From positions 1,798,001 to 1,862,000 of the forward strand of contig NZ_JAUSQM010000001.1 in assembly GCF_030811215.1 (NCBI RefSeq): a stretch of DNA of 64,000 nt, written 5' to 3'. The translations under genes and the position numbers were made by a program. The DNA is from Nocardioides massiliensis. Lineage in GTDB: Bacteria > Actinomycetota > Actinomycetes > Propionibacteriales > Nocardioidaceae. Within the stretch, counting starts at the first letter, position 1. Each line of letters starts with the position of its first letter. The notes beneath the pieces were generated by a model, which was not told where the DNA came from, searched no databases, and saw nothing but the letters and a program-made list of their open reading frames with translations. Shown here in pieces: positions 30,382 to 39,944 of this stretch.

Positions 30382-30567
30382 ATGGCGAAGACATCCCTCA
30401 AGGTCAAGGCGGCCCGCAAGCCCAAGTTCGCGGTGCGCGGCTACACCCGGTGCCAGCGGTGCGGACGGCCGAAGTCGGTCTACCGCAAGTTCGGCCTGTG
30501 CCGGATCTGCCTGCGCGAGATGGCGCACCGGGGCGAGCTGCCCGGTGTGACCAAGTCGAGCTGGTAA
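30382..30567 (+). CDS. rpsN: 30S ribosomal protein S14 type Z
   Basis: Zinc-binding short form of S14, 61 residues, with C24, C27, C40 and C43 in the pattern [20 protein letters not shown]. It is the primary S14; a zinc-free longer form often exists elsewhere in actinobacteria for zinc starvation but is not in this window. Two GC hairpins follow directly. Confidence 0.98.
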   Translation: MAKTSLKVKAARKPKFAVRGYTRCQRCGRPKSVYRKFGLCRICLREMAHRGELPGVTKSSW

Positions 30568-30570
30568 TCG

Positions 30571-30589
30571 CTCGGGGCTCCGCCCCGAG
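30571..30589 (+). repeat. GGGGCTCCGCCCC hairpin, copy 1
   Basis: CTCGGGGC-TCC-GCCCCGAG is an 8-bp stem closed by a TCC triloop, beginning 3 bases after the rpsN stop (TAATCG context). A second copy follows at 30597. The same core recurs after rpsD. Confidence 0.75.
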
Positions 30590-30596
30590 TACCCCG

Positions 30597-30615
30597 CTGG
30601 GGGCTCCGCCCCCAG
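30597..30615 (+). repeat. GGGGCTCCGCCCC hairpin, copy 2
   Basis: CTGGGGGC-TCC-GCCCCCAG, an 8-bp stem with the same TCC loop, 7 bases after copy 1. A small CCCGG-GAAG-CCGGG hairpin (30619-30632) follows. Together they occupy half of the 142-base rpsN-rpsH gap. Confidence 0.75.
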
Positions 30616-30709
30616 ACCCCCGGGAAGCCGGGACACCTGAACACGAGACACGGCGAAGGTCCGCAGACGAGTTCCTGCGGAAACCACGGCGAGAAAGGGC
30701 CTGACGGCC

Positions 30710-31129
30710 ATGACGATGACTGACCCGATCGCAGACATGCTCACGCGTCTGCGCAACGCCAACCAGGCGTACCACGACACCGTGACGATGCCCTACAGCA
30801 AGCTGAAGGCTGGCGTCGCGGAGATCCTCCAGCAGGAGGGCTACATCACCAGCTGGAAGGTCGAGGACGCTGCGGCCTCCGAATCCGCCCAGACGGTCGG
30901 CAAGGTGCTGACGCTGACGCTGAAGTACGGCCAGAACCGCGAGCGCTCCATCGCCGGCCTGCGCCGCATCAGCAAGCCCGGTCTGCGCGTCTACGCGAAG
31001 TCCACCGGACTGCCCAAGGTCCTCGGCGGTCTGGGCGTGGCGATCATCTCCACGAGCCAGGGTCTGCTGACCGACCGCCAGGCCAACCAGAAGGGCGTAG
31101 GTGGGGAAGTCCTCGCCTACGTCTGGTGA
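30710..31129 (+). CDS. rpsH: 30S ribosomal protein S8
   Basis: S8, 139 residues, organises the 30S central domain and in E. coli represses the spc operon. [20 protein letters not shown] and the C-terminal [14 protein letters not shown] pattern are typical. ATG 30710 is used; the second ATG, two codons on, is possible but the longer form matches relatives. It follows the hairpin-rich gap. Confidence 0.97.
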   Translation: MTMTDPIADMLTRLRNANQAYHDTVTMPYSKLKAGVAEILQQEGYITSWKVEDAAASESAQTVGKVLTLTLKYGQNRERSIAGLRRISKPGLRVYAKSTGLPKVLGGLGVAIISTSQGLLTDRQANQKGVGGEVLAYVW

Positions 31130-31157
31130 CGACGGACCGAGAAGGAGGAGACAAGAC

Positions 31158-31700
31158 ATGTCGCGTATTGGCAAGCTCCCCATTGCGGTCCCGTCCGGTG
31201 TTGACGTGGCGTTCGCCGAGAACGTCGTCACCGTGAAGGGCCCCAAGGGCACCCTGACCCACAACGTCGTCGAGCCGATCACGGTCGACCGCGGCGAGGA
31301 CGGCACCATCGAGGTGAAGCGTCCCGATGACCACCGGGACAGCAAGGCCCGCCACGGCCTCACCCGCACCCTGATCGCCAACATGGTCACCGGCGTGACC
31401 GACGGCTACGAGAAGAAGCTCGAGATCGTCGGCGTCGGTTACCGCGTGCTGTCGAAGGGTCCGACCCAGCTGGAGTTCCAGCTCGGGTACTCCCACCCGA
31501 TCATCTTCGACGCCCCCGAAGGGATCACCTTCACGGTCGACGGGCCCACGCGCCTCGGCGTCCAGGGCATCGACAAGCAGCTCGTCGGCGAGACCGCTGC
31601 AAAGATCCGGAAGCTCCGGAAGCCCGAGCCCTACAAGGGCAAGGGTGTCCGCTACGCGGGCGAGCAGGTCCGCCGCAAGGTCGGAAAGGCTGGTAAGTGA
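31158..31700 (+). CDS. rplF: 50S ribosomal protein L6
   Basis: L6, 180 residues, next to the sarcin-ricin loop. [17 protein letters not shown] and the C-terminal [19 protein letters not shown] are diagnostic. The ATG at 31158 has GAAGGAGGAG 7 bases upstream. Its stop overlaps the rplR start. Confidence 0.97.
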   Translation: MSRIGKLPIAVPSGVDVAFAENVVTVKGPKGTLTHNVVEPITVDRGEDGTIEVKRPDDHRDSKARHGLTRTLIANMVTGVTDGYEKKLEIVGVGYRVLSKGPTQLEFQLGYSHPIIFDAPEGITFTVDGPTRLGVQGIDKQLVGETAAKIRKLRKPEPYKGKGVRYAGEQVRRKVGKAGK

Positions 31701-32083
31701 TGGCCATCGCACTCAAGCAGGGCAAGCGCACGAGCGCTCGCACCGCCTCGCGTCTGCGTCGCCAGGTCCGCGGTCGCAAGAAGATCGCCGGGACCGCCGA
31801 GCGTCCGCGGATGGTGGTCACCCGCTCTGCCAAGCACATCACCGTGCAGGTCGTGGACGACCTCGTGGGCAAGACGCTGGCGTACGCCTCCACCATGGAG
31901 GCCGACCTGCGGTCGACCGACGGGGACAAGACCGCCAAGGCCCGCCGGGTCGGCGAGCTCGTCGCCGAGCGGGCGAAGGCCGCGGGTGTCGAGGGCGTGG
32001 TCTTCGACCGCGCCGGCAACAAGTACCACGGCCGGATCGCGGCGCTCGCAGAGGGCGCCCGCGAGGGCGGTCTGGCGTTCTGA
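31700..32083 (+). CDS. rplR: 50S ribosomal protein L18
   Basis: L18, 127 residues, binds 5S rRNA with L5. [20 protein letters not shown] and the C-terminal [20 protein letters not shown] are conserved. The sequence reads GTGATG at the rplF stop, so translation may begin at GTG 31697 or ATG 31700; the ATG form matches relatives. Confidence 0.96.
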   Translation: MAIALKQGKRTSARTASRLRRQVRGRKKIAGTAERPRMVVTRSAKHITVQVVDDLVGKTLAYASTMEADLRSTDGDKTAKARRVGELVAERAKAAGVEGVVFDRAGNKYHGRIAALAEGAREGGLAF

Positions 32084-32117
32084 TCGCAGACGAGACGTAC
32101 GAAGGAAGAGGACAGAC

Positions 32118-32693
32118 ATGAGCGGATCCCAGCGCCGCGGTGGCCGTGACGATCGTCGCGGCCGCGACTCTGCGGACAAGACCGCCTACATCGAGCGTGT
32201 CGTCGCGATCAACCGTGTCGCCAAGGTCGTCAAGGGTGGTCGGCGCTTCAGCTTCACCGCCCTGGTGATCGTCGGCGACGGCGACGGCATGGTCGGTGTC
32301 GGCTACGGCAAGGCCAAGGAGGTGCCCGCCGCGATCGCGAAGGGCGTGGAGGAGGCGAAGAAGAACTTCTTCCGCGTCCCCCGCATCCAGGGCACCATCC
32401 CGCACCCGGTCCAGGGCGAGAAGGCTGCAGGCGTCGTGTTCCTGCGCCCGGCCTCTCCTGGTACCGGCGTGATCGCCGGTGGACCGGTGCGCGCGGTGCT
32501 CGAGGCCGCCGGCATCCACGACGTGCTGAGCAAGTCGCTCGGCTCGTCGAACCAGATCAACATCGTGCACGCCACCGCCGAGGCGCTGCGCTCGCTGGAG
32601 TCCCCGGAGGCGGTCGCCGCTCGCCGTGGGCTTCCCGTCGAGGACGTCGCCCCGGCCGCGCTGCTGAAGGCTCGTGCGGAGGTGGCTTCCTGA
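32118..32693 (+). CDS. rpsE: 30S ribosomal protein S5
   Basis: S5, 191 residues, affects accuracy and mRNA unwinding. The N-terminus is rich in Arg/Asp ([15 protein letters not shown]), then [20 protein letters not shown] begins the conserved domain. The spectinomycin loop region VKGGRRFSF looks unaltered. The ATG at 32118 follows GGAAGAGG. TGATG overlap with rpmD. Confidence 0.97.
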   Translation: MSGSQRRGGRDDRRGRDSADKTAYIERVVAINRVAKVVKGGRRFSFTALVIVGDGDGMVGVGYGKAKEVPAAIAKGVEEAKKNFFRVPRIQGTIPHPVQGEKAAGVVFLRPASPGTGVIAGGPVRAVLEAAGIHDVLSKSLGSSNQINIVHATAEALRSLESPEAVAARRGLPVEDVAPAALLKARAEVAS

Positions 32694-32875
32694 TGGCACG
32701 CCTGAAGGTCGAGCAGAAGAAGTCGACGATCGGGTGCAAGCAGAACCAGCGCGACACCCTGCGCACGCTGGGCCTGAAGCGCATCGGCGACGTCGTCGTG
32801 AAGGAGGACCGCCCGGAGATCCGCGGCATGGTCCACACGGTTCGCCACCTGGTGACCGTCGAGGAGGTCGACTGA
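32693..32875 (+). CDS. rpmD: 50S ribosomal protein L30
   Basis: L30, 60 residues, in the canonical rpsE-rpmD-rplO position. [20 protein letters not shown] and [20 protein letters not shown] identify it. It lies one base before rplO and is coupled to rpsE. Confidence 0.97.
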   Translation: MARLKVEQKKSTIGCKQNQRDTLRTLGLKRIGDVVVKEDRPEIRGMVHTVRHLVTVEEVD

Positions 32876-32876
32876 C

Positions 32877-33317
32877 ATGACGCTCAAGCTGCACCACCTG
32901 CGTCCCGCTCCGGGCGCCAAGACCGCCAAGACCCGCGTGGGTCGCGGTGAGGCCTCGAAGGGCAAGACCGCCGGTCGCGGTACCAAGGGCACCAAGGCGC
33001 GCTACCAGGTGCCGGCCGCCTTCGAGGGTGGCCAGATGCCCCTGCACATGCGGCTCCCCAAGCTGAAGGGGTTCAAGAACCCCTTCAAGGTGGAGTTCCA
33101 GGTCGTCAACCTCGACCGCATCGAGAAGCTGTTCCCCGAGGGGGGCGACATCTCCGTGGCCGACCTCGTCCGCAAGGGCGCGGTCCGCGAGGGTCAGCCG
33201 GTCAAGGTCCTGGGCCAGGGCGACATCTCGGTGAAGGTCGCGGTGAGCGCGCATGCGTTCTCGGCCTCCGCCAAGGAGAAGATCGCTGCTGCCGGAGGCT
33301 CGACCACCGAGCTGTGA
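32877..33317 (+). CDS. rplO: 50S ribosomal protein L15
   Basis: L15, 146 residues, a late-assembly 50S protein. [20 protein letters not shown] and [20 protein letters not shown] are conserved. Last ribosomal gene before secY; a 155-base gap with a stem-loop follows. Confidence 0.98.
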   Translation: MTLKLHHLRPAPGAKTAKTRVGRGEASKGKTAGRGTKGTKARYQVPAAFEGGQMPLHMRLPKLKGFKNPFKVEFQVVNLDRIEKLFPEGGDISVADLVRKGAVREGQPVKVLGQGDISVKVAVSAHAFSASAKEKIAAAGGSTTEL

Positions 33318-33337
33318 CCGACCCGTCCGGACGTTGA

Positions 33338-33379
33338 GCGAGGGACGTAGACGGCCAACCAGCCGACTGCGTCCCTCGC
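33338..33379 (+). other. Stem-loop between rplO and secY
   Basis: GCGAGGGACG (33338-33347) pairs with CGTCCCTCGC (33370-33379) around a 22-base loop, 20 bases after the rplO stop. A possible -10 box for secY, TAGGCT (33409-33414), lies between it and secY. It may be a partial terminator or attenuator. Confidence 0.55.
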
Positions 33380-33472
33380 CCGTTCCCATCCCGGGTCACC
33401 GCCGCTGTTAGGCTTCCGCCGGTCCCCGGGGCCTCGGGAAGACGACCAGGACATGCAAGAAAGGCCGTATAC

Positions 33473-34771
33473 GTGCTAGGCGCCTTCGCCAACGCTTTCC
33501 GGACACCGGACCTGCGTCGCAAGCTGCTGTTCGTGCTGGGGATCCTCGTGATCTTCCGTGCCGGCTCGCAGCTGCCCACCCCCGGCGTGCACTACGAGAA
33601 CGTCCAGGAGTGCTTCGCCCAGATCGAGAGCGAAGGTCTCTACGGCCTGATCAACCTGTTCTCCGGCGGCGCGCTGCTCCAGCTGTCGGTCTTCGCGCTC
33701 GGGATCATGCCCTACATCACGGCCAGCATCATCCTGCAGCTGCTCGTCGTGGTGATCCCGCGGCTGGAGACGCTGAAGAAGGAGGGGCAGGCCGGACAGA
33801 GCAAGATCACCCAGTACACCCGCTATCTCACGCTCGGCCTCGCCGTCCTCCAGGCGACCGGCATCGTCGCGCTGGCCCGCAGCCGCAACCTCTTCGAGGG
33901 CTGCAACCTGCCGCTGCTGCGCGACGAGAACAGCACCATGCAGTTCCTCATCATGGTCGTCACGATGACCGCCGGCACGGCCGTCATCATGTGGTTCGGC
34001 GAGCAGATCACCGAGCGCGGTGTCGGCAACGGCATGTCGATCCTGATCTTCACCCAGGTCGTCGCGACCTTCCCCAGCTCGCTGTGGCAGGTCCGCGTCC
34101 AGCAGGGCTGGACGATCTTCGCGGTCGTCTTCGCGATCGGCTTGGTCATCATCGCCGCGGTCATCTTCATCGAGCAGGCGCAGCGCCGGATCCCGGTGCA
34201 GTACGCCCGGCGGATGGTCGGACGCAAGATGTTCGGCGGCTCCTCGACGTACATCCCCTTGAAGGTCAACCAGGCCGGCATCATCCCCGTCATCTTCGCC
34301 TCGAGCCTGATGTACCTGCCGATGATGGCCGCGCAGTTCAACCAGAACACCCAGTCGTGGTGGGTCGACTTCATCACCACGTACTTCCAGGACGGCGGAC
34401 ACCCCCTCTACATGGCGGTGTACTTCGCCCTCATCATCTTCTTCACCTACTTCTACGTCGCGATCACCTTCAACCCCGTCGAGGTCGCCGACAACATGAA
34501 GAAGTACGGCGGCTTCATCCCCGGGATCCGGGCGGGCAAGCCGACCGAGGACTACCTCAGCTACGTGCTGTCCCGCATCACGCTGCCTGGTGCGCTCTAC
34601 CTCGGCTTGATCTCCCTGATCCCGCTGATCGCGTTCGTGCTGATCGACGCCAACCAGAACTTCCCGTTCGGTGGCACCTCGATCCTGATCATGGTCGGCG
34701 TCGCCCTCGACACGGTGAAGCAGATCGAGAGCCAGCTCCAGCAGCGCAACTACGAAGGGTTCCTGCGCTGA
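33473..34771 (+). CDS. secY: Preprotein translocase subunit SecY
   Basis: SecY, 432 residues, the channel of the Sec translocon with ten transmembrane helices. [20 protein letters not shown] begins TM1, and [20 protein letters not shown] and [10 protein letters not shown] (loop before TM6/7) are signatures. GTG start with an AAGAAAGG site. It is followed 1 base later by adk, the common secY-adk-map order. Confidence 0.97.
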   Translation: MLGAFANAFRTPDLRRKLLFVLGILVIFRAGSQLPTPGVHYENVQECFAQIESEGLYGLINLFSGGALLQLSVFALGIMPYITASIILQLLVVVIPRLETLKKEGQAGQSKITQYTRYLTLGLAVLQATGIVALARSRNLFEGCNLPLLRDENSTMQFLIMVVTMTAGTAVIMWFGEQITERGVGNGMSILIFTQVVATFPSSLWQVRVQQGWTIFAVVFAIGLVIIAAVIFIEQAQRRIPVQYARRMVGRKMFGGSSTYIPLKVNQAGIIPVIFASSLMYLPMMAAQFNQNTQSWWVDFITTYFQDGGHPLYMAVYFALIIFFTYFYVAITFNPVEVADNMKKYGGFIPGIRAGKPTEDYLSYVLSRITLPGALYLGLISLIPLIAFVLIDANQNFPFGGTSILIMVGVALDTVKQIESQLQQRNYEGFLR

Positions 34772-34772
34772 C

Positions 34773-35351
34773 ATGCGAATCATCCTGATGGGGCCTCCCG
34801 GCGCCGGGAAGGGCACGCAGGCGAAGGTCGTCGCCGAGCGGCTCGGCATCCCCGCGATCTCGACCGGTGACATCTTCCGCGCCAACGTCGCTGAGGGCAC
34901 GGCTCTCGGCGTCCAGGCCAAGCGCTACATGGACGCCGGTGAGTACGTCCCCGACGAGGTCACCAACGGGATGGTCCGCGACCGGCTGGCCGAGGACGAT
35001 GCCCGCGAGGGCTTCCTCCTCGACGGCTACCCGCGCACCGTCGCCCAGGTGCACGAGCTCGACGGCATGCTCACCGCGCTCGGCTCGAGCCTCGACGCCG
35101 TGGTCGTCCTGACCGTGGATGAGGACGAGGTCGTGCAGCGACTGCTCCAGCGCGCGGAGACCGAGGGTCGCACCGACGACACCGAGCCGGTGATCCGGCA
35201 CCGCCAGGAGGTCTACGCCAAGGAGACCGCGCCGCTGATCGCGGTCTACGGCGAGCGCGGCCTCGTGCGCGAGGTCGACGGCATGGGCTCGGTCGACGAG
35301 GTCCGGGCACGCGTCTTCGCCGCACTCGGCACCGACGCACCCGCGTCCTGA
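34773..35351 (+). CDS. adk: Adenylate kinase
   Basis: Adk, 192 residues, interconverts AMP + ATP and 2 ADP. P-loop GPPGAGKGT at residues 7-15, the NMP-binding segment [10 protein letters not shown], and [12 protein letters not shown]. The LID is the short form (no zinc-binding insertion), which explains the length below 215. It lies between secY and map. Confidence 0.96.
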   Translation: MRIILMGPPGAGKGTQAKVVAERLGIPAISTGDIFRANVAEGTALGVQAKRYMDAGEYVPDEVTNGMVRDRLAEDDAREGFLLDGYPRTVAQVHELDGMLTALGSSLDAVVVLTVDEDEVVQRLLQRAETEGRTDDTEPVIRHRQEVYAKETAPLIAVYGERGLVREVDGMGSVDEVRARVFAALGTDAPAS

Positions 35352-35366
35352 GCATCGGCGTGCGCC

Positions 35367-36188
35367 ATGGGCCTGCGTGACCGCGGGGTCGAGATCAAGA
35401 CTCCGGAGCAGATCGCTCTGATGCGGCGCGCCGGACTGGTGGTCGGGCAGACCCTCGAGCTGCTGCGCGGGCACGTCCGGCCCGGGGTCTCGACCCGGGA
35501 GCTCGACGCGATCGCGGAGGACGCGATCCGCAGCTCCGGCGCGACGCCGTCGTTCCTGGGCTACCACGGGTTCCCCGGCACGCTGTGCACGTCGGTCAAC
35601 GACGTGGTCGTCCACGGCATCCCCGACGATCGCGTGCTCGCCGCGGGTGACGTCATCTCCATCGACTGCGGCGCGATCGTCGACGGCTGGCACGGCGACG
35701 CCGCGATCACGGTGCCCGTGGGCGAGGTCGCCCCCGAGGTGGCCGAGCTGCTGCGCGTGACCGAGGAGGCGCTCTGGGCCGGCATCGCCGCCGCTCGGCT
35801 CGGCGGTCGGGTCACCGACATCTCCCACGCGGTCGAGCAGTCGGTGCGCAGCCAGCCCGCGACGTACGGCATCGTCGAGGACTACGTCGGCCACGGCATC
35901 GGCTCGGCCATGCACCAGCCGCCCAACGTGCCGAACTTCGGCAGGCCCGGCAAGGGCCCGAAGCTCGTCGAGGGCCTCGCCCTCGCGGTCGAGCCGATGA
36001 TCACCCTCGGCGACCAGGCCAACCGGGTGCTCGACGACGAGTGGACCGTCGTCACCCTCGACGGCAGCTGGGCGGCCCACTTCGAGCACTCCTTCACCCT
36101 CACCCCCGACGGCGCGTGGGTGCTCACCGCCCTCGACGGCGGCGAGGCGCGCCTCACCGCCCTCGGCGTCCCCTTCGGCGGGCGTTGA
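35367..36188 (+). CDS. map: Methionine aminopeptidase type I
   Basis: MetAP, 273 residues, removes the initiator methionine. The metal ligands are visible: D100 and D111 in the segment SIDCGAIVDGWHGDAA, the histidine of GHGIGSAMHQPP, the glutamate of VEPMITLG and that of FEHSFTLTP. The pita-bread fold length is normal. It starts 15 bases after adk and ends the secY-adk-map group; an unusual palindromic gap follows. Confidence 0.96.
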   Translation: MGLRDRGVEIKTPEQIALMRRAGLVVGQTLELLRGHVRPGVSTRELDAIAEDAIRSSGATPSFLGYHGFPGTLCTSVNDVVVHGIPDDRVLAAGDVISIDCGAIVDGWHGDAAITVPVGEVAPEVAELLRVTEEALWAGIAAARLGGRVTDISHAVEQSVRSQPATYGIVEDYVGHGIGSAMHQPPNVPNFGRPGKGPKLVEGLALAVEPMITLGDQANRVLDDEWTVVTLDGSWAAHFEHSFTLTPDGAWVLTALDGGEARLTALGVPFGGR

Positions 36189-36198
36189 GCTCCCTGCG

Positions 36199-36271
36199 AA
36201 TTCGCTACACGTGTAGTGAATTTGTCCCTGTGTACACGTTCCAGTCGGCGTGTCGCGCAAGTTCGTGTACA
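36199..36271. repeat. Paired-palindrome element, locus 1
   Basis: A near-perfect 24-bp palindrome with core CTACACGTGTAG (36199-36222) is followed by GTGTACAC (36230-36237). The 15-nt block CGGCGTGTCGCGCAA (36246-36260) comes next, then a TGTACA-centred palindrome (36266-36271). The same order and nearly the same spacing, with the identical 15-nt block but a different palindrome sequence, occurs at 57722-57800. The function is unknown. Confidence 0.65.
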
Positions 36272-36312
36272 AGGTCCGGAAGGGTACGGCGGTCGTGGGC
36301 GTTGGTGGTGGT

Positions 36313-37383
36313 GTGACTTCACCCCGCCCGCTCCGGCTCTCCGTCCTCGACCTCGTCCCCGTGCGCACCGACCAGACCAGTGCCGACGCGGTGGCGGCGA
36401 GCCGGGAGCTCGCCCGGGTGGCGGACGCGGCGGGCTACCACCGCTACTGGGTGGCCGAGCACCACAACATGCCGGCGGTCGCGGCGACGAACCCGCCGGT
36501 CCTGATCGCGCTCCTGGCGGCAGCGACCGAGCGCATCCGGGTGGGGTCCGGTGGCGTGATGCTGCCGAACCACGCCCCGCTCGTGGTCGCGGAGCAGTTC
36601 GCGCTCCTCGAGGCCGCGTTCCCGGGTCGGATCGATCTCGGGCTCGGACGCGCGCCCGGGACGGACCCGGTCACCAGCTGGGCCCTGCGCCACGGCGCCG
36701 GGGGAGTGGGGGAGGACGCGGTGGCGCGCTTCCCGCAGTACGTCGACGAGATCATCGCGATGATGGACACCGCCGGCGTCGGGCTGGAGGTGGCCGGGCG
36801 GACCCATCCGCTGCGGGCGACCCCGGTCGCATCAGGCCGTGCACCGGTCTGGCTGCTCGGGTCCTCCGACTACTCCGCGCGGCTCGCCGCGGCTCGCGGG
36901 CTGCCGTACGTCTTCGCCCACCACTTCTCGGGGCAGGGGACGGCCGAGGCGCTGGCGTTGTATCGCGACCAGTTCCAGCCCTCCGAGCTCTGCGCGGAGC
37001 CGCGCACGTTCCTGACCGTGAACGTCGCCGTCGCCCCGACGGCGCAGGAGGCGGAGCGGCTCGCGCTCCCGCAGCTGCTCGCGATGCTGACGCTGCGCAC
37101 CGGCGGGCCGCTCGGAGCGCAGCTCCTCGTCGAGGAGGCCGAGGACGTCGCCGTGCCCACCGAGCACGAGCGGCTCCTGGCGGCGATGCGCGAGCGCTGG
37201 ATCATCGGCGACCCCGGCACCGCGGCGCACCGGGTGCGTGAGCTGGCTGCCGGCTTCGACGTCGACGAGGTGATGGTCCACCCGGTGGCCGGTGCGTACG
37301 CCGGGACCGATCCCGCCGCTGCCCCGGCACGCGCCGAGACCCTGCGTCTGCTCGCCGAGGCCGCAGGCGGCCTCGATTGGTGA
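36313..37383 (+). CDS. LLM-class flavin-dependent oxidoreductase
   Basis: A 356-residue bacterial luciferase-like (TIM-barrel) monooxygenase. The N-terminal LSVLDLVPVRTDQTSADAV, WVAEHHNMPAVAATNPPVLI, RIRVGSGGVMLPNHAPLVVA and RIDLGLGRAPGTDP are hallmarks of the MsnO8-like subgroup that uses FMN or F420. Cofactor and substrate are not determinable. GTG 36313 is preferred; an in-frame ATG-type start at 36250 would place 21 residues with no family match inside the palindromic element. The gene is isolated between map and the infA promoter. Confidence 0.85.
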   Translation: MTSPRPLRLSVLDLVPVRTDQTSADAVAASRELARVADAAGYHRYWVAEHHNMPAVAATNPPVLIALLAAATERIRVGSGGVMLPNHAPLVVAEQFALLEAAFPGRIDLGLGRAPGTDPVTSWALRHGAGGVGEDAVARFPQYVDEIIAMMDTAGVGLEVAGRTHPLRATPVASGRAPVWLLGSSDYSARLAAARGLPYVFAHHFSGQGTAEALALYRDQFQPSELCAEPRTFLTVNVAVAPTAQEAERLALPQLLAMLTLRTGGPLGAQLLVEEAEDVAVPTEHERLLAAMRERWIIGDPGTAAHRVRELAAGFDVDEVMVHPVAGAYAGTDPAAAPARAETLRLLAEAAGGLDW

Positions 37384-37406
37384 TTGCCCCCGGATCGGAC
37401 TAGACT
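37377..37406 (+). promoter_or_regulatory. infA / alpha cluster promoter, TTGGTG-18-TAGACT
   Basis: -35 TTGGTG (37377-37382, overlapping the oxidoreductase stop) and -10 TAGACT (37401-37406) with an 18-base spacer. A leader of about 215 bases, GC-rich and without a gene, leads to infA. Confidence 0.65.
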
Positions 37407-37629
37407 GGCCAGTCGGCCCAACATGGGTCCGTTCTGTGGTGCCTCGCGGCTGCCCGGCGTTCGCTCGATCCACTCCTTCACGGCGTGGTTCGCACGTGCT
37501 CGGCATGGGGTTCACGACGGTCCCGTGAGGTCCACCGGCCCCGCGGCGCACCCGCGTCGGGGGTCCGGGCGGTTCCCGGGCCAACGGTAGATGACGTGAA
37601 CGACGACTCTTGAGCAGATTGCGGAGGAC

Positions 37630-37851
37630 ATGCCGAAGAAAGAAGGCGTGATCGAGATCGAGGGCACGGTGGTTGAGGCCCTCCCGAACGCGATGTTTCG
37701 GGTGGAGCTCTCCAACGGCCACAAGGTTCTCGCGCACATCAGCGGCAAGATGCGCCAGCACTACATCCGGATCCTCCCCGAGGACCGCGTCGTGGTGGAG
37801 CTGTCGCCGTACGACCTCACCCGGGGTCGCATCGTCTACCGCTACAAGTGA
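37630..37851 (+). CDS. infA: Translation initiation factor IF-1
   Basis: IF-1, 73 residues, an OB-fold protein that occupies the A site during initiation. [40 protein letters not shown] and [17 protein letters not shown] are diagnostic. A GGAGGA site lies 5 bases upstream. It heads the infA-rpmJ-rpsM-rpsK-rpsD-rpoA-rplQ cluster. Confidence 0.98.
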   Translation: MPKKEGVIEIEGTVVEALPNAMFRVELSNGHKVLAHISGKMRQHYIRILPEDRVVVELSPYDLTRGRIVYRYK

Positions 37852-37882
37852 GTAGGCAGCCGACACCTGAAAGGCCTCACCC

Positions 37883-37996
37883 ATGAAGGTCCAGCCGAGC
37901 GTCAAGCCGATCTGTGACAAGTGCAAGGTGATTCGTCGCCACGGCCGCGTCATGGTCATCTGCGAGAACCCTCGCCACAAGCAGCGGCAAGGCTGA
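37883..37996 (+). CDS. rpmJ: 50S ribosomal protein L36
   Basis: L36, only 37 residues. [20 protein letters not shown] starts the protein, and zinc ligands C11, C14, C27 and H32 are all present (zinc-binding C+ form). The ATG is preceded by GAAAGG. It is in the conserved position between infA and rpsM. Confidence 0.96.
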   Translation: MKVQPSVKPICDKCKVIRRHGRVMVICENPRHKQRQG

Positions 37997-38290
37997 AGCC
38001 ACGCGCGACGAAGGAGCGCGAGGCGTCTCAGCCGCAGATCGAGCAAGCCCTCCGACCGAGCCTGCGAGGTCGGAACGGGCGGGTCGAGATCCCGAGAGGG
38101 ACTGACCAGCTCGACCGAGAACCGCCACAACTGAACATGCACAACTGAACACCGAACAACGTGATCGCTGGGTACCGATCGGCATTGGCCGAACGGGACT
38201 CTCACCTCCGGGGACAGGCCGGAGCCCGCACCGACGAGGACCGGGACGCGACACGACCGACACCTGTCGACATCGAAAGGACACCGCCGC
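37997..38290 (+). other. 294-base gap before rpsM
   Basis: No gene is visible. A 14-nt unit is repeated in tandem (CACAACTGAACA at 38126-38137 and 38140-38151), and related GAAC-rich text follows. The GAAAGGA ribosome-binding site of rpsM closes the gap. No convincing promoter or terminator was found. Confidence 0.5.
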
Positions 38291-38662
38291 ATGGCACGCC
38301 TCGTTGGTGTTGACCTCCCGCGCGACAAGCGCATCGAGATCGCACTCACTTACATCTACGGCATCGGCCGTACCCGCGCCCAGCAGCTGCTCGCCGCAAC
38401 CGGGGTCGACCCGAATGCGCGCGTCCACACGCTGGGCGACGAGGAGCTGGTGAAGCTCCGCGACGAGATCGAGGCCAACTTCAAGATCGAAGGTGACCTC
38501 CGTCGTGAGGTCCAGGCTGACATCCGACGCAAGATCGAGATCGGCAGCTACCAGGGGCGCCGCCACCGTCAGGGCCTCCCGGTCCGCGGTCAGCGCACCA
38601 AGACCAACGCGCGCACCCGCAAGGGACCCAAGCGCACCGTCGCCGGCAAGAAGAAGAAGTGA
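38291..38662 (+). CDS. rpsM: 30S ribosomal protein S13
   Basis: S13, 123 residues, in the 30S head, contacting P-site tRNA and the 50[35 protein letters not shown] and the basic tail [20 protein letters not shown] identify it. Confidence 0.98.
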   Translation: MARLVGVDLPRDKRIEIALTYIYGIGRTRAQQLLAATGVDPNARVHTLGDEELVKLRDEIEANFKIEGDLRREVQADIRRKIEIGSYQGRRHRQGLPVRGQRTKTNARTRKGPKRTVAGKKKK

Positions 38663-38727
38663 CCTGCGCCTCGCGCAGCACTTCCCTTCCTCGTAGAGCC
38701 AACCCAGAACCTCAGGAGAATTTCTAG

Positions 38728-39135
38728 ATGCCTCCCAAGAGCCGCCAGGCTTCCGGCGCCAAGAAGGTGCGCCGCAAGGAGAAGAAGAACATCGCTCAGG
38801 GCGAAGCCCACATCAAGAGCACGTTCAACAACACCATCGTCACGATCACCGACCCGACCGGTGCGGTGATCTCGTGGGCCTCTGCCGGCACCGTCGGCTT
38901 CAAGGGCTCGCGCAAGTCCACGCCGTACGCCGCGCAGATGGCCGCCGAGGCCGCTGGTCGTCGGGCGATGGAGCACGGGATGAAGAAGATCGACGTCTTC
39001 GTCAAGGGCCCGGGCTCGGGCCGCGAGACGGCGATCCGTTCGCTGGGTGCGATCGGCCTCGAGGTCGGCACCATCCAGGACGTCACGCCCACGCCCCACA
39101 ACGGATGCCGGCCGCCCAAGCGCCGCCGCGTCTGA
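38728..39135 (+). CDS. rpsK: 30S ribosomal protein S11
   Basis: S11, 135 residues, on the 30S platform. [20 protein letters not shown] and the C-terminal [18 protein letters not shown] are diagnostic. It starts after a 65-base gap with CAGGAG upstream of the ATG. Confidence 0.98.
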   Translation: MPPKSRQASGAKKVRRKEKKNIAQGEAHIKSTFNNTIVTITDPTGAVISWASAGTVGFKGSRKSTPYAAQMAAEAAGRRAMEHGMKKIDVFVKGPGSGRETAIRSLGAIGLEVGTIQDVTPTPHNGCRPPKRRRV

Positions 39136-39167
39136 CCCGACACCGAAGGCTAAGGAGAGACTGACAG

Positions 39168-39776
39168 ATGGCCCGTTACACCGGCCCCATGACCAAGAAG
39201 TCGCGCCGCCTCGGTGTCGACCTCGTCGGCGGCGACGCAGCTTATGAGCGTCGCCCGTACCCGCCCGGCCAGCACGGCCGCGCCCGGGTGAAGGAGAGCG
39301 AGTACCGCACTCAGCTCCAGGAGAAGCAGAAGGCGCGCCTCACGTACGGCGTCCTCGAGCGGCAGTTCCACCGCTACTACGTCGAGGCGAACCGTCGCCC
39401 CGGCAAGACCGGTGACAACCTGCTGCAGCTGCTCGAGTCGCGCCTCGACAACGTCGTCTACCGCGCCGGGTTCGCCCGCACGCGGCGGCACGCGCGTCAG
39501 CTCGTGGTGCACGGCCACTTCCGCGTGAACGGCAAGAAGGTCGACATCCCGTCGTACCAGGTCAGCCAGTTCGACGTCATCGACGTCCGCGAGAAGTCGC
39601 TGGAGATGACCCCGTTCATCATCGCCCGCGAGACCCACGGCGAGCGCGTCGTCCCCGCGTGGATGGACGTGCAGCCGAACCGGATGCGAATCCTGATCCA
39701 CTCGCTGCCGGTGCGTGCGCAGATCGACCTGCCGATCCAGGAGCAGCTGATCGTGGAGTTCTACTCCAAGAAGTAA
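39168..39776 (+). CDS. rpsD: 30S ribosomal protein S4
   Basis: S4, 202 residues, nucleates 30S assembly and in E. coli represses the alpha operon. MARYTGPMTKKSRRLGVDLV and RLDNVVYRAGFARTRRHARQ (S4 domain) are conserved. No N-terminal Cys cluster is present, so this is the zinc-free form. A hairpin follows the stop directly. Confidence 0.98.
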   Translation: MARYTGPMTKKSRRLGVDLVGGDAAYERRPYPPGQHGRARVKESEYRTQLQEKQKARLTYGVLERQFHRYYVEANRRPGKTGDNLLQLLESRLDNVVYRAGFARTRRHARQLVVHGHFRVNGKKVDIPSYQVSQFDVIDVREKSLEMTPFIIARETHGERVVPAWMDVQPNRMRILIHSLPVRAQIDLPIQEQLIVEFYSKK

Positions 39777-39779
39777 TCG

Positions 39780-39802
39780 GTCGGGGGGCTCCGCCCCCCG
39801 AC
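39780..39802 (+). repeat. GGGGCTCCGCCCC hairpin, copy 3, after rpsD
   Basis: GTCGGGGGGC-TCC-GCCCCCCGAC, a 10-bp stem with TCC triloop, begins 3 bases after the rpsD stop in the same TAATCG context as copy 1. A second hairpin, GGTGGCTGC/GCAGCCACC (39815-39847), follows before rpoA. Confidence 0.75.
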
Positions 39803-39944
39803 TGCCCCCCGTTCGGTGGCTGCGGTCGTTGATCAGCTGCAGCCACCAGCGGGAGGGCAGCGGAAGTCCCCACGATTTCGCCTCTCTCCATCTCTCTCGT
39901 TCGGGTCCTTCAAATAGCGGTCGGATCCGGAAAGGACACCCACA

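Noticed and set aside
36250-36312. Upstream start of the LLM oxidoreductase at 36250
   Set aside because: It would translate part of the palindromic element into 21 residues with no family match.
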